A stretch of 64,000 nt of DNA from Bacillus massilioanorexius (GCF_902374955.1 NZ_CABKRX010000036.1:1-64000); one strand, 5' to 3'; positions 36,262-45,297 are shown, counted from the first letter of the stretch. The notes: generated from the sequence alone by a model not told the origin. A program made the numbers and translations.

Positions 36262-36304
36262 AGTAACTTTATTTTTAAAAGTAACTTTATAAAATAAAGT
36301 TACT
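36262..36304 (-). promoter_or_regulatory. candidate HxlR operator: three AGTAACTTTAT boxes
   Basis: AGTAACTTTAT occurs at 36262-36272 and 36280-36290, and inverted (ATAAAGTTACT) at 36294-36304. The last two form a perfect inverted repeat with a 3-bp spacer. The array lies 59 bp upstream of the reductase start, a usual place for a DUF24 repressor site. Confidence 0.6.
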
Positions 36305-36413
36305 TGTAAAATTAACCACTTGGTTCTTTAAATTCCGTATTGAAATCAAATAAATTTAGTTAAAAATGAGATAAAAAATTTCTATGTTTCTACTTTATAT
36401 CCTTTCCTTTCAT

Positions 36414-36459
36414 AAAAAAAACCTAATCAATCAAAATTTTGATTGATTAGGTTTTTTTT
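36414..36459 (-). terminator. terminator of the HlyD-like gene
   Basis: ACCTAATCAATCAAAA and its exact reverse complement form a 32-bp perfect palindrome (36421-36452) flanked by A7 and T8 runs. It can terminate on either strand; the gene ending nearest is the HlyD-like gene at 36512. Confidence 0.88.
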
Positions 36460-36511
36460 CAGTTCGAATTGGCACTTAAAATAAATAATTAATCAAAGAG
36501 CGTCTAGCTTT

Positions 36512-37750
36512 TTATTTTTCTAGCAACCCTATTAAGAAATATTTCGCCATCTTTTTCTTGGATAATTCTTTCCACTCGTTCTTATCAATGTGAAGAGTTG
36601 TCATAGGTGTAATGAATTTCGCATTAACAGTATCGACTTTACTAGGATTAGTTGCAATAAAGTTTCCAGCTTCTAACCCTTTAGCAACTTCTTGTTTACC
36701 ATTGAAAGTAAGCCCAGTTTCAATCAACTTTTTCTCTACAGTTCCTTTTTGAGTCAGCTGATACACATATTGCTTTTTCTTATTTTTAAATGTAGCTGTT
36801 TTAGATATGACAGGTACATCTTTTACCTCGTCAACTACTACTGTTAAACGTAACTTTGCACCTGGCAAGAGCTTTTCGTCCGATTCATCCAGTTGAACCG
36901 TAAAAGGATAATTAGCTGTTTTCTTCACGCTAATTTTATCTTTTGGATAAGAAACTATTTGCTGAATGGACCCGTTATACTTTTTATCATGTAATGATGA
37001 ATACATGGAAACCTTTTGATTAATAGCTGCTTCCTTCATCTGCTTCTCGGATAGAACACCTTCTACCGCAACAGTCTTGGAAGCTATCGTTATAACAGGA
37101 TTTTGAATGTCTCTATTAATAGAGATTACTTGACCAGCTACATCGCTATTTACCGTTACTTCACTTAATTTATCTGTATTTCTTGATAAATCCGCTTCAC
37201 GTTTCACTAGTTTCGCCTCTAGCTTACCAATCTCACTTTGTGCTTCAGCTATCGCTTTTTCGATGTCACCTTCTATAACGTTTGTTACATGTACATCTAC
37301 TTGAACTTTCGTATCTTTGTCACTAGATGTAGTACTATTATTAGATGACGTAGAATTAATTTTTTCTAAATCACTTATTTGGTCTTCTATGCTTTCTATC
37401 TCACTTTTGATTTGGGTTATTTCCGCCTCAATATCAGCTTTCTCTTCCTCTAACGCCTTAGAACCATATGTAAATAATGCTGTACCTACAGAAACCATAT
37501 CCCCTTCTTTTACTTGAAATGAAGCAAATGGACCTTGGTTCTCATCATAGAAAAAGGAATGCTCTTCTTCTGGTTTTACGACGCCTTCCGTTTTAAATGT
37601 CTTTTTTACATCATCATTTTTTACACTTGTCCAATCGGCTATGTAGGCAGTTTTGTTTGCTTTACTATCTTCTTTAATGAGGAGAAAAAGATTACAGCCA
37701 ACAAAGGCGATGACAATAGCTACAATGGTATATATTTTCCACTTTTTCAA
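36512..37750 (-). CDS. HlyD/RND-type membrane fusion protein (efflux adaptor)
   Basis: A 412-residue adaptor anchored by one N-terminal membrane helix (about 7-26). It has the biotinyl-lipoyl half motif (FQVKEGDMVSVGTALFTYG), a long coiled coil (about 105-205) with an Asn/Ser/Thr-rich loop, and a second lipoyl half (VTVNSDVAGQVISIN), followed by beta-barrel text. It resembles YknX-type adaptors that couple ABC exporters to substrates. The start is TTG after AAGGAGAAGC. The expected ATPase and permease genes are not next to it. Confidence 0.85.
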   Translation of the reverse strand: MKKWKIYTIVAIVIAFVGCNLFLLIKEDSKANKTAYIADWTSVKNDDVKKTFKTEGVVKPEEEHSFFYDENQGPFASFQVKEGDMVSVGTALFTYGSKALEEEKADIEAEITQIKSEIESIEDQISDLEKINSTSSNNSTTSSDKDTKVQVDVHVTNVIEGDIEKAIAEAQSEIGKLEAKLVKREADLSRNTDKLSEVTVNSDVAGQVISINRDIQNPVITIASKTVAVEGVLSEKQMKEAAINQKVSMYSSLHDKKYNGSIQQIVSYPKDKISVKKTANYPFTVQLDESDEKLLPGAKLRLTVVVDEVKDVPVISKTATFKNKKKQYVYQLTQKGTVEKKLIETGLTFNGKQEVAKGLEAGNFIATNPSKVDTVNAKFITPMTTLHIDKNEWKELSKKKMAKYFLIGLLEK

Positions 37751-37765
37751 GCTTCTCCTTCCTCC

Positions 37766-38428
37766 TTAAAAAAAGACTCCGATTTTTATATAAGATAGTA
37801 AACTTGCTATTAACCAACAAAAAATAAAAAATCCAAGAACAATAGACAGAATTACTTTTTTACTTTTTTCCGTTAAATGATTCAAATAATGTACAACTAT
37901 CGTAATCATTAACATTTGAAATATAGTAATTTGACTAAAAAAATCAACAATTAATTCTTTATTCGTTATATATTGAACGATTACACCAAGCGAAAATGGG
38001 TTCGATGCTTCATCAATATGCAAAAGAAGAAATAAAGGTATTTGAATGATTTTTTCCAATAAAAATACACAAAAGACAGACATTTGAACGATAACAAGTT
38101 GTTGAAAGGAAATGTTTACAAAGCTCCAATAATATAGCGAGCTTAAAAACAAAAAAATAGCTGGTATAATCATACCTAGTAGCAATCTACCTAAAAAGAA
38201 TAATTGCTTTCTCGTTTCAAATTCTTCACTACTTAAACTCGTCATTTCCTTAGACAAAGATTCTGTTCCAATACCAAATGCAGCGCTTATACCATACACA
38301 CAAATGCTCAATAAAAAAAAGAACGCTATGTATCTTTTATAACCTTTAAACGCTTCTGCTTCTGATAACTGATAACGATAGTTAACTGGTCTAAAGATTC
38401 CTTTCAAAGGTTGAACACGGAAGATCAT
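37766..38428 (-). CDS. Yip1-like multi-pass membrane protein (YknW-like)
   Basis: A 220-residue integral membrane protein with about five predicted helices (near 32-50, 80-105, 110-135, 165-180 and 195-215). Size and its position just upstream of an HlyD-like adaptor are like YknW, a Yip1-domain protein that assembles the YknWXYZ exporter in B. subtilis. The family call rests on context and hydropathy more than on motifs. TTGGAGG precedes the ATG. A 15-bp gap links it to the adaptor gene. Confidence 0.65.
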   Translation of the reverse strand: MIFRVQPLKGIFRPVNYRYQLSEAEAFKGYKRYIAFFFLLSICVYGISAAFGIGTESLSKEMTSLSSEEFETRKQLFFLGRLLLGMIIPAIFLFLSSLYYWSFVNISFQQLVIVQMSVFCVFLLEKIIQIPLFLLLHIDEASNPFSLGVIVQYITNKELIVDFFSQITIFQMLMITIVVHYLNHLTEKSKKVILSIVLGFFIFCWLIASLLSYIKIGVFF

Positions 38429-38649
38429 TTTCTTTCCTCCAATTAATTATTAGCACCTTTAGATTGTCTTCTACAAAAAGTGACTCAAATTTTATTTTAT
38501 ACTAAAACAACTCAAATGTTTACTAATTACTAACATTCTTTATATTTAATATACATTTTTTTCACAATTCTTTTTCATTTATTATACTTCCATGTGTGCT
38601 GTTACTTTTTCCAATCCCCCAAATGTACTTTACGCAACTATTATCTTCA

Positions 38650-38687
38650 AAAAAACGCTGAATGAAAAGAGGATTTTTCATTCAGCA
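38650..38687 (-). terminator. terminator of the SNF transporter gene
   Basis: GCTGAATGAAAAATCC pairs with GGATTTTTCATTCAGC-type arms; TTTTTTTG follows on the minus strand, just after the stop. Confidence 0.75.
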
Positions 38688-38694
38688 TTTATCA

Positions 38695-40035
38695 TTAAAA
38701 TAAACCAATCGTATCTAAAAATACGACAATAATCACTATAGGAATAATGTATCTCATTATATAGAACCATACATTAAAAGCTTTCTTACCCCATTTCGAT
38801 TGCTCTAATAACTCTGCCTGTAAAATATTCTTTTTCATTTTAAGAGGTACGAAAATAGAAATTAAAAATGCACCTAACGGCATAAGAATGTTACTAACTA
38901 AATAATCCGCGGCATCAAAAATACTTTTTGAAAATATCGTTACATCACTCAAAATACTATATGATAAAGCAGATGGAACTCCCACAACGAATATTAACAT
39001 TCCCACAATCACTGCATATTTAGGTCTTTGTTTCTCTTTTCCTTTTACTAATGAAGCAACAATGATTTCTAAAATTGAAAAGGCAGATGTTAAAGTCGCA
39101 AATAAGAATAAAGCAAGGAAACATAATAAGAAAAATTCACCAAAAACAATTTGATCAAATACAGTTGGTAAAACGACGAATAATAATCCTGGTCCTTCTG
39201 CTGGTTCTAATCCAAAGGAAAATACTGCTGGGAATATTGCTAGACCAGCCAATAACGCAATGATTAAATTCATTGAAACAATTGAGATAGCAGGTTGAAT
39301 TAGATTAGATTTTCTCGGTAAATAGGAACTGTATGTTACCATTACAGACACCCCTACACTTAAAGAGAAAAACGATTGCCCAAGTGCGAATAAAACGCTC
39401 TCTGATTTTATATGTGAAAAGTCTGGCGCTAAGAAGAATTTCACGCCATCCGTCGCATGATCCAACGTTAAAGAACGAACGATAAGGACAATAAATAAGA
39501 TAAACAAGGCAGGCATCAATATTTTTGATGCTTTTTCAATACCTTCTTGTATCCCTTTAGCAACTACGAAAATAGTAATTGCCAAAAATGCTCCTTGAGC
39601 TACTATTGTTAAGACAGGACTACTAATTGTGCTATTGAATAACTCACTATAGTTGGCTGAGTTCTCTACTACTCCTCCAAATAATCCTTTTACGAGATAG
39701 ATAACTATCCATCCACCAATTACACTATAAAAGGATAGCAATAAAAAGCATGTTACAACACCTAGTTTACCGATCCAATGCCATTTCGTGTTTGGAGCTA
39801 TTGTTCGATACGCACTGATTGCTTCTTTTTGTGTACTTTTACCAATAACAAATTCAGCTAAAAGAAGCGGAAATCCTATAAGCAAGGAAAATAATATAAA
39901 TAGAAAGAAAAATGCTCCTCCACCACTTGTTCCTGTAACATAAGGTAGCTTCCAAATAGCTCCTATACCTATAGCCGAGCCAGCAGCAGCTAATATAAAG
40001 CCGAGCTTTGACGACCATTGTGCTTGTTTCTTCAT
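38695..40035 (-). CDS. SNF-family Na+-dependent amino acid transporter
   Basis: A 446-residue neurotransmitter:sodium symporter with about 11-12 helices, the length of bacterial YhdH/YocR/MhsT relatives. The N-terminal signature is WSSKLGFILAAAGSAIGIGAIWKLPY, with the unwound TM1 substrate and sodium site. FSLSVGVSVMVTYSSYL represents TM6. A T-box leader reading Phe precedes it, so the substrate is probably phenylalanine or a related hydrophobic or aromatic amino acid. AGGAA lies before the ATG. Confidence 0.93.
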   Translation of the reverse strand: MKKQAQWSSKLGFILAAAGSAIGIGAIWKLPYVTGTSGGGAFFFLFILFSLLIGFPLLLAEFVIGKSTQKEAISAYRTIAPNTKWHWIGKLGVVTCFLLLSFYSVIGGWIVIYLVKGLFGGVVENSANYSELFNSTISSPVLTIVAQGAFLAITIFVVAKGIQEGIEKASKILMPALFILFIVLIVRSLTLDHATDGVKFFLAPDFSHIKSESVLFALGQSFFSLSVGVSVMVTYSSYLPRKSNLIQPAISIVSMNLIIALLAGLAIFPAVFSFGLEPAEGPGLLFVVLPTVFDQIVFGEFFLLCFLALFLFATLTSAFSILEIIVASLVKGKEKQRPKYAVIVGMLIFVVGVPSALSYSILSDVTIFSKSIFDAADYLVSNILMPLGAFLISIFVPLKMKKNILQAELLEQSKWGKKAFNVWFYIMRYIIPIVIIVVFLDTIGLF

Positions 40036-40116
40036 ACGATCATTCCTATCTATGTTGTATAGTTATACTTCATTTAACATAAGCACAGTGGCTTTTCTTT
40101 TATACTTTTGTCAAAC

Positions 40117-40388
40117 AAAAAAAGCCACATCTCTATCAAAACGATAGGGACGTGGCTTATCACGCGGTACCACCCTAATTGGAAACGTCATACTTGTTTC
40201 CCACTTCAAAAAAATAACGGTTTTTTCCGTCTTTATGCCGCGAGCCTAGGATGCAACATAAAGAGAGCTCCAAGAATGAAATTCACCTAATCTTTGTATC
40301 AGTTTTCACCAACCACTGATTCTCTAATAACAGGGAGACCGGCTTAATATGTTCTCTTCTTTGCCCATACTTACTATTTTTAATAATA
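40117..40388 (-). promoter_or_regulatory. T-box leader (predicted Phe, UUC specifier)
   Basis: The minus strand holds AATTAGGGTGGTACCGCG, the T-box, which pairs with uncharged tRNA 3' ends. Upstream, Stem I contains AGAGAATCAGTGGTTGGTGAAAA-type text and the 3' specifier segment GTGAATTTCATTCTTGGAGC. Aligning this with the known tyrS arrangement GTGAAC-UAC-A places the specifier codon at UUC (40280-40278). A terminator follows (AAGCCACGTCCCTATC / GATAGAGATGTGGCTT then T7). Transcription of the transporter should rise when tRNA-Phe is uncharged. Confidence 0.9.
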
Positions 40389-40394
40389 CTCGAA

Positions 40395-40423
40395 ATTATA
40401 TTACGATAACTCCAAAACGTCAA
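40395..40423 (-). promoter_or_regulatory. sigma-A promoter of the T-box transporter
   Basis: TTGACG (40423-40418) and TATAAT (40400-40395) with a 17-bp spacer, immediately upstream of the T-box Stem I. Confidence 0.88.
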
Positions 40424-40590
40424 TAGTGTATTTATTATAACTATTTTGTCTATATGATGTGAAAATATACATATCAGCGTTTATACCTTCTCAGGAAAGT
40501 CTGTCTAGATTATTGAAATTTCAATAACGAATCTTCCCTTCAATCTAAAAGTAATGATCCATTTGATTCTTTCCTAAAACACCAAAGAAC

Positions 40591-40690
40591 AAAAGCACAA
40601 GCGCCTTGACCAACATAAGTCGATTCCGACTAGAATGTTATTATTCGGATTGGCTTATGGCCCTAAGGAGCAGGCGTTGAAACTAAAATA
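40591..40690. repeat. dispersed intergenic repeat, copy B
   Basis: Starts AAAAGCACAAGCGCCTTGAC, holds the small hairpin AGTCGATTCCGACT, then GATTGGCTTATGGCCCTAAG and GGAGCAGGCGTTGAAACTA. It is the longest of three related copies in the window. The rest of the gap (40424-40590) is AT-rich with nothing recognised. Confidence 0.65.
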
Positions 40691-40740
40691 CTACATATTC
40701 GGCAATAAGTAGTCCACAAAATATAAATTCCGTAACATAC

Positions 40741-40789
40741 AAAAAGGCCGCTCAAAAGCGACTAAAAATCGCTTTTGAGGCAACCTTAT
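40741..40789 (-). terminator. terminator of the pot operon
   Basis: AAGGTTGCCTCAAAAGCGA and TCGCTTTTGAGCGGCCTT pair with one small bulge, followed by TTTTTG on the minus strand. The stem starts at the potD stop codon. Confidence 0.78.
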
Positions 40790-41859
40790 TTACTGTGCAT
40801 CTTAAATTCTAGGAATAGTTCACTATAATATGCCTGCATTTTCTTCCCAAGATTTTCGTAAACTTCTAATTTATCCGTTAATGAAGAATCAGGATAGAAA
40901 CGTTTATCTTCTCTAACTTCCTTATCTAATAACTTAAGTGCTTCTTCATTTGGAGTTGAATAACCAACGTAGTCCGTATTTTGAGCACCATTTTCCGGGT
41001 CAAGCATGAAATTGATGAAAGCATGTGCCCCTTCTATGTTCTTTGCTGATTTCGGAATAACAATATTATCGAACCAAAGGTTAGAACCTTCTTTTGGTAC
41101 TACATAATCTAGATTTTCATTTTCACTCATAATTTCACTTGCATCACCGGACCATACTACTCCAACAGATCCTTCTTCATTAGCCATAAGCATCTTAATC
41201 TCATCACCAACGATTGCTTTAATATTTGGAACTAGTTTATCAAGTTTTTCTTTTGCTTCTACTAGCTCTTTTTTATTATGACTGTTTAATGAATAACCAA
41301 GTGTATTTAATCCCATTCCGATTACTTCACGGGCACCATCGACTAATAATATTTCATTTTTTAAGTCAGGATCCCATAAATCATTCCAGCCTGTAATTGT
41401 TTTACCATTCAACATTTTTTTGTTGTAAACAATACCTACAGTCCCCCAAAAATATGGGACAGAGTACTTATTTTCCGGATCAAATGGTAAATTCATAAAA
41501 CGACTATCAATGTTTTTTAAGTTCGGAATTTTACTATGGTCCAATGGTGTTAACAAATTTTCCTCTTTCATTTTTGATATCGCATATTCAGAAGGTATAG
41601 CAATATCAAATACAGTGCCACCTTGATCTAACTTAGCAATCATAGCTTCGTTCGAATCAAAGGTTTGATAGACCACTTTATATCCTGTTTCCTTTTCGAA
41701 TTTTTTAATTAAATCCGTATCAATGTAATCTCCCCAGTTATAAACGGAGATTGTGTTACCACCAGAGTAACCTTCGGACGCATTCAATTCTGAAATCCAA
41801 AATAATAAGCCAAAAGAAACAACAAAAACAGCTATAAATACTTTCGTTATCTTACTCAT
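40786..41859 (-). CDS. potD: spermidine/putrescine ABC transporter substrate-binding protein PotD
   Basis: A 357-residue periplasmic-type binding protein (TISVYNWGDYIDTDLIKKFEKETGYKV in its opening part, VPYFWGTVGIVYNKK, AHAFINFMLDPENGAQNTDYVGYSTPNE). It captures polyamines for PotABC. The N terminus is a hydrophobic segment (about 7-25), but there is no lipobox Cys, unlike most Gram-positive PotD proteins, so it may be held by an uncleaved anchor or be secreted. It overlaps potC by four bases. Confidence 0.95.
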   Translation of the reverse strand: MSKITKVFIAVFVVSFGLLFWISELNASEGYSGGNTISVYNWGDYIDTDLIKKFEKETGYKVVYQTFDSNEAMIAKLDQGGTVFDIAIPSEYAISKMKEENLLTPLDHSKIPNLKNIDSRFMNLPFDPENKYSVPYFWGTVGIVYNKKMLNGKTITGWNDLWDPDLKNEILLVDGAREVIGMGLNTLGYSLNSHNKKELVEAKEKLDKLVPNIKAIVGDEIKMLMANEEGSVGVVWSGDASEIMSENENLDYVVPKEGSNLWFDNIVIPKSAKNIEGAHAFINFMLDPENGAQNTDYVGYSTPNEEALKLLDKEVREDKRFYPDSSLTDKLEVYENLGKKMQAYYSELFLEFKMHSK

Positions 41860-42659
41860 TTTCTTATTCCAGCTCCTTTCGGACGACTATTGCGCTGATT
41901 AATGAAGTAATAGCCTATTACTAATACGATCGTGAATAAGAAGATCAGAGTAGATAATGCATTAATTTGTAGAGATATTCCTCGGCGTGCCAATGAATAA
42001 ATTTCTACTGATAAAGTAGAGAATCCATTACCCGTTACGAAAAATGTTACAGCAAAATCATCTAAAGAATAAGTTAAAGCCATAAAAAATCCTGCAAATA
42101 TACCAGGAGTGATATATGGAATCACAACTTTTGTTAGCACGTTCCACTTACTTGCACCTAGATCAAGTGCCGCATCTATTAATGTTGGACTCATCTCTTG
42201 TAGCTTTGGCAATATCATAATAACAACAATTGGGATACTAAATGCAATATGAGAAAGAAGTACAGAAGTAAACCCAAGTTTAATTCCAATTATCGTAAAT
42301 AGAATTAAAAAAGAAGCACCAATAATTACATCAGGACTTACGATTAACACATTGTTTAAAGATAGCATTGTATTTTTTGCTTTAGAATTTTTCACATACA
42401 TAATGGACAGAGCACCTAACAAACCGATAATCGTCGCAATTGCTGCTGACAATAAAGCAATAACAAGCGTATTTAACACTATAATTAATAAACGTGTATC
42501 TTGAAGTACTTCTTTATAGTAATCTAATGTAAATCCTTCAAATCCTGACATGTTTCCACCGCTATTGAAGGAATAAAACACAAGATAAAATATAGGCGCA
42601 TATAAAATTATAAATACAATAGCTAAATACAGTCTCGAAAGCTTGTTATTTTTTCTCAT
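41856..42659 (-). CDS. potC: polyamine ABC transporter permease PotC
   Basis: A 267-residue binding-protein-dependent permease with six membrane helices. The EAA coupling loop is ALDLGASKWNVLTKVVIPYITPGI. It pairs with PotB. GAGG inside the end of potB is the ribosome site, and the genes overlap by 14 bases. Confidence 0.96.
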   Translation of the reverse strand: MRKNNKLSRLYLAIVFIILYAPIFYLVFYSFNSGGNMSGFEGFTLDYYKEVLQDTRLLIIVLNTLVIALLSAAIATIIGLLGALSIMYVKNSKAKNTMLSLNNVLIVSPDVIIGASFLILFTIIGIKLGFTSVLLSHIAFSIPIVVIMILPKLQEMSPTLIDAALDLGASKWNVLTKVVIPYITPGIFAGFFMALTYSLDDFAVTFFVTGNGFSTLSVEIYSLARRGISLQINALSTLIFLFTIVLVIGYYFINQRNSRPKGAGIRK

Positions 42660-43458
42660 GCTTCATACCTCGCTTTCGATTTCTTGTAAGAGCCATAATG
42701 ATAAACATTGTTATGATTAAAAATACCGCAATCGTTGAACCCATTCCCCAATCTTGTGTAATAAGGAAATGCTGCTCAATAGCTGTACCAAGTGTTATAA
42801 CACGGTTTCCGGCAATTAATCGCGTAAGCATAAACAGTGACAATGCAGGAATGAAAACCGCTTGGCACCCAGCTTTAACACCATCAATTGTTAAAGGAAA
42901 GATAACTCGCTTAAACGTTACCCAATTGGAAGCACCTAAATCATTCGATGCATAAACTAACGAAGGATTTAATTTTTCAAGCGCATTGAATATCGGTAAT
43001 ATCATAAAAGGAATGAAAATATATACTGATACAAACACAAAGCTAAAGTCTGTGAATAATATTTGTTTTTCCCCTAATCCAATTACCTCTAAAAAGGCGT
43101 TAATTGGTCCGTATGTTCCGAAAATCCCCATAAACGCATACGCTTTTAATAAAAGGTTAATCCATGAAGGCAAAATAATAAGCAATAACCATAATTGCTT
43201 ATGCTTCGTTTTCGTTAAAAGATATGCAGTTGGATATGCAACTAAAAGTGCAAATGCTGTAATTAAAAAAGCATACCAAAACGAACTCAAAGTCATTTTC
43301 AAATAAACAGGTGTAAAGAACTTTTGGTAATTAACGAAGGAAAAATCTCCTTCAATATTAAAAAACGAAAAGTAGACAACAAGTAAAATCGGTGCAACTA
43401 CGAATAATAACATCCATAAATAATATGGAATAGCATATAGTACTCGATTACTCTTCAT
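42646..43458 (-). CDS. potB: polyamine ABC transporter permease PotB
   Basis: A 270-residue permease with six helices and EAA loop SNDLGASNWVTFKRVIFPLTIDGV. The ATG at 43458 is chosen because it lies closer behind the GAGG ribosome site than does the ATG at 43473; the difference is five residues. It overlaps the end of potA by 11 bases. Confidence 0.95.
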   Translation of the reverse strand: MKSNRVLYAIPYYLWMLLFVVAPILLVVYFSFFNIEGDFSFVNYQKFFTPVYLKMTLSSFWYAFLITAFALLVAYPTAYLLTKTKHKQLWLLLIILPSWINLLLKAYAFMGIFGTYGPINAFLEVIGLGEKQILFTDFSFVFVSVYIFIPFMILPIFNALEKLNPSLVYASNDLGASNWVTFKRVIFPLTIDGVKAGCQAVFIPALSLFMLTRLIAGNRVITLGTAIEQHFLITQDWGMGSTIAVFLIITMFIIMALTRNRKRGMKHEKK

Positions 43459-44554
43459 GTTCTGCCTCTTCATACGCCTCTAAGCGCGCATCAAACTCTT
43501 CTTCTGTTTCACCTGGCACCATAACATGGATGGATTCAGGATCAAAATACAAGCCTATTTGTTCACCTACAGTAGCCTTTTTCGTTGAATGTACGAGCCA
43601 TTCGTTACCATCTTGGTCATAGCAGGAAATTTCGTAATGAACACCACGGAATAATTGAGTATCTACTCTTACTTGTAATTTACCTTGTTCAGGAGATGTG
43701 ATTTCTAAATCTTCTGGTCTAATTACAATTTCAATCGCCGCATTAGGTTTTAAACCAGCATCGACACATTCAAACTGTTTACCAGTAAATTCAACTAAAT
43801 AATCTTCTATCATTTTGCCTTTAACTATATTCGACTCTCCAATAAAATCTGCAACGAAACGATTTATTGGCTCATCATAAATATCAATCGGTGTACCACT
43901 CTGCTCAATGTTACCTCGATTTAGAACAAAAATTTCATCACTCATCGCAAGTGCTTCTTCTTGATCGTGTGTAACAAAGATAAATGTAATACCGAGACGA
44001 CGTTGTAATTCTCTTAGTTCATATTGCATTTCTGTACGTAGTTTTAAATCTAGAGCTGATAAAGGTTCATCTAACAGGATAACCTCTGGTTCATTTACAA
44101 TCGCTCTAGCAATAGCAACACGTTGACGCTGACCACCAGACATCTCACTAATTTCACGATTTTCGTACCCTTCAAGGTTTACGAATTTCAATGCTTCGCG
44201 AACTTTTTGATCAATGACATTATTTTTCATTTTTTTAATTCGTAAACCAAATGCAACGTTTTCAAATACGTTTAAATGAGGAAATAATGCATAATCTTGA
44301 AAAACAGTATTTACTTGACGACGGTTTGCCGGTATATTATTCACAAGCTTACCATTAAAATATATTTCACCTTTTGAAGGCCCAATAAAGCCTGCAATAA
44401 GACGTAAGATTGTTGTTTTCCCACAACCTGAAGGTCCTAATAGTGTATAAAATTTACCTCTTTCAATTTCAAAGCTAACGTTATTTAAAACAGGTGGATC
44501 ATCATCGTATTGTTTCGTAACGCCATTAAATCGAATAATAGTTTTTTCTGTCAT
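43448..44554 (-). CDS. potA: polyamine ABC transporter ATPase PotA
   Basis: A 368-residue ABC ATPase with Walker A GPSGCGKTTIL, signature MSGGQRQRVAIARA, Walker B VILLDEPLSALD and H-loop FVTHDQEEAL, followed by a TOBE domain (about 280-355) with VIRPEDLEI. GGAGAC lies before the ATG. It is the first structural gene of potABCD and powers polyamine uptake. Confidence 0.96.
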   Translation of the reverse strand: MTEKTIIRFNGVTKQYDDDPPVLNNVSFEIERGKFYTLLGPSGCGKTTILRLIAGFIGPSKGEIYFNGKLVNNIPANRRQVNTVFQDYALFPHLNVFENVAFGLRIKKMKNNVIDQKVREALKFVNLEGYENREISEMSGGQRQRVAIARAIVNEPEVILLDEPLSALDLKLRTEMQYELRELQRRLGITFIFVTHDQEEALAMSDEIFVLNRGNIEQSGTPIDIYDEPINRFVADFIGESNIVKGKMIEDYLVEFTGKQFECVDAGLKPNAAIEIVIRPEDLEITSPEQGKLQVRVDTQLFRGVHYEISCYDQDGNEWLVHSTKKATVGEQIGLYFDPESIHVMVPGETEEEFDARLEAYEEAEHEE

Positions 44555-44646
44555 TATCGGTCTCCTTTTCTGTATATTCCCCTAAACTACTTCGTTATTT
44601 TTTATAAGAAAAGCGCTAGTGCAAAACCATCTTAGTGACCCACAAC

Positions 44647-44682
44647 CTTTTAGCCTCAAGTAGCAATCGCGCTGGCTAAAAG
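44647..44682 (-). repeat. hairpin between the XRE regulator and potA
   Basis: CTTTTAGCC (44647-44655) and GGCTAAAAG (44674-44682) form a 9-bp perfect stem in the 200-bp gap. There is no T run, so it is more likely an attenuating or stabilising hairpin than a terminator. Confidence 0.4.
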
Positions 44683-44754
44683 TTCGTTCTTTGCTTGCAC
44701 CCAAAAGGCACAACTAAAATCCATAGTCATTCTAGAAAATTGTACACGCTCATA

Positions 44755-45297
44755 CTATAAATAAGAATCTGTAGCTACTAGCAATAATTGTGTTTTACCT
44801 GAGGATGCATTAACAATTTGATGCTGATCAGATGCGTGAAAGTAAATAGCTTCACCAGCTTTTGCATAGTATTCACTTTTTCCTAGGTTTACTTTAACTT
44901 TCCCTTCTAATACAAAACCAAACGTCTCAGATAACGAAGGCTCAAAAACTTTAAACTCGCCTTCTTCACTAAACGTTAAAATGATTGGCTCCATTTCCTT
45001 TTCGTTGCTTTCAGGAACTAACCATTGAATGTGATAGCCTCTTTCTTCATCTTCATAGCATGTTTGATCTTCTTCTCCATATACCACTTTCTGTATATGA
45101 TCTTCCTCATTAAAGAAATCTTTAGGTGAACAGCCTAATACTTCAAGTAAGCTAAAAAATGTTTCGATGGAAGGTGAACTCAAATCGCGCTCCAACTGAG
45201 ATATGTAGCCTTTACTTAAATCTGTCCTCTCACCTAATTCTTCTTGTGTTAAGCCTTTTTTTAATCGTAGATTTTTTATTTTTCTTCCGATTTGCAT
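44755..45297 (-). CDS. XRE family regulator with cupin domain (polyamine operon regulator)
   Basis: A 180-residue protein with an N-terminal XRE helix-turn-helix (GLTQEELGERTDLSKGYISQLE, read in two parts) and a C-terminal cupin (ETFGFVLEGKVKVNLG, GEAIYFHASDQHQIVN). This PuuR-like layout is typical of regulators beside potABCD in Bacillus. It probably binds a polyamine or related ligand in the cupin. GAGG lies upstream of the ATG. Confidence 0.92.
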   Translation of the reverse strand: MQIGRKIKNLRLKKGLTQEELGERTDLSKGYISQLERDLSSPSIETFFSLLEVLGCSPKDFFNEEDHIQKVVYGEEDQTCYEDEERGYHIQWLVPESNEKEMEPIILTFSEEGEFKVFEPSLSETFGFVLEGKVKVNLGKSEYYAKAGEAIYFHASDQHQIVNASSGKTQLLLVATDSYL

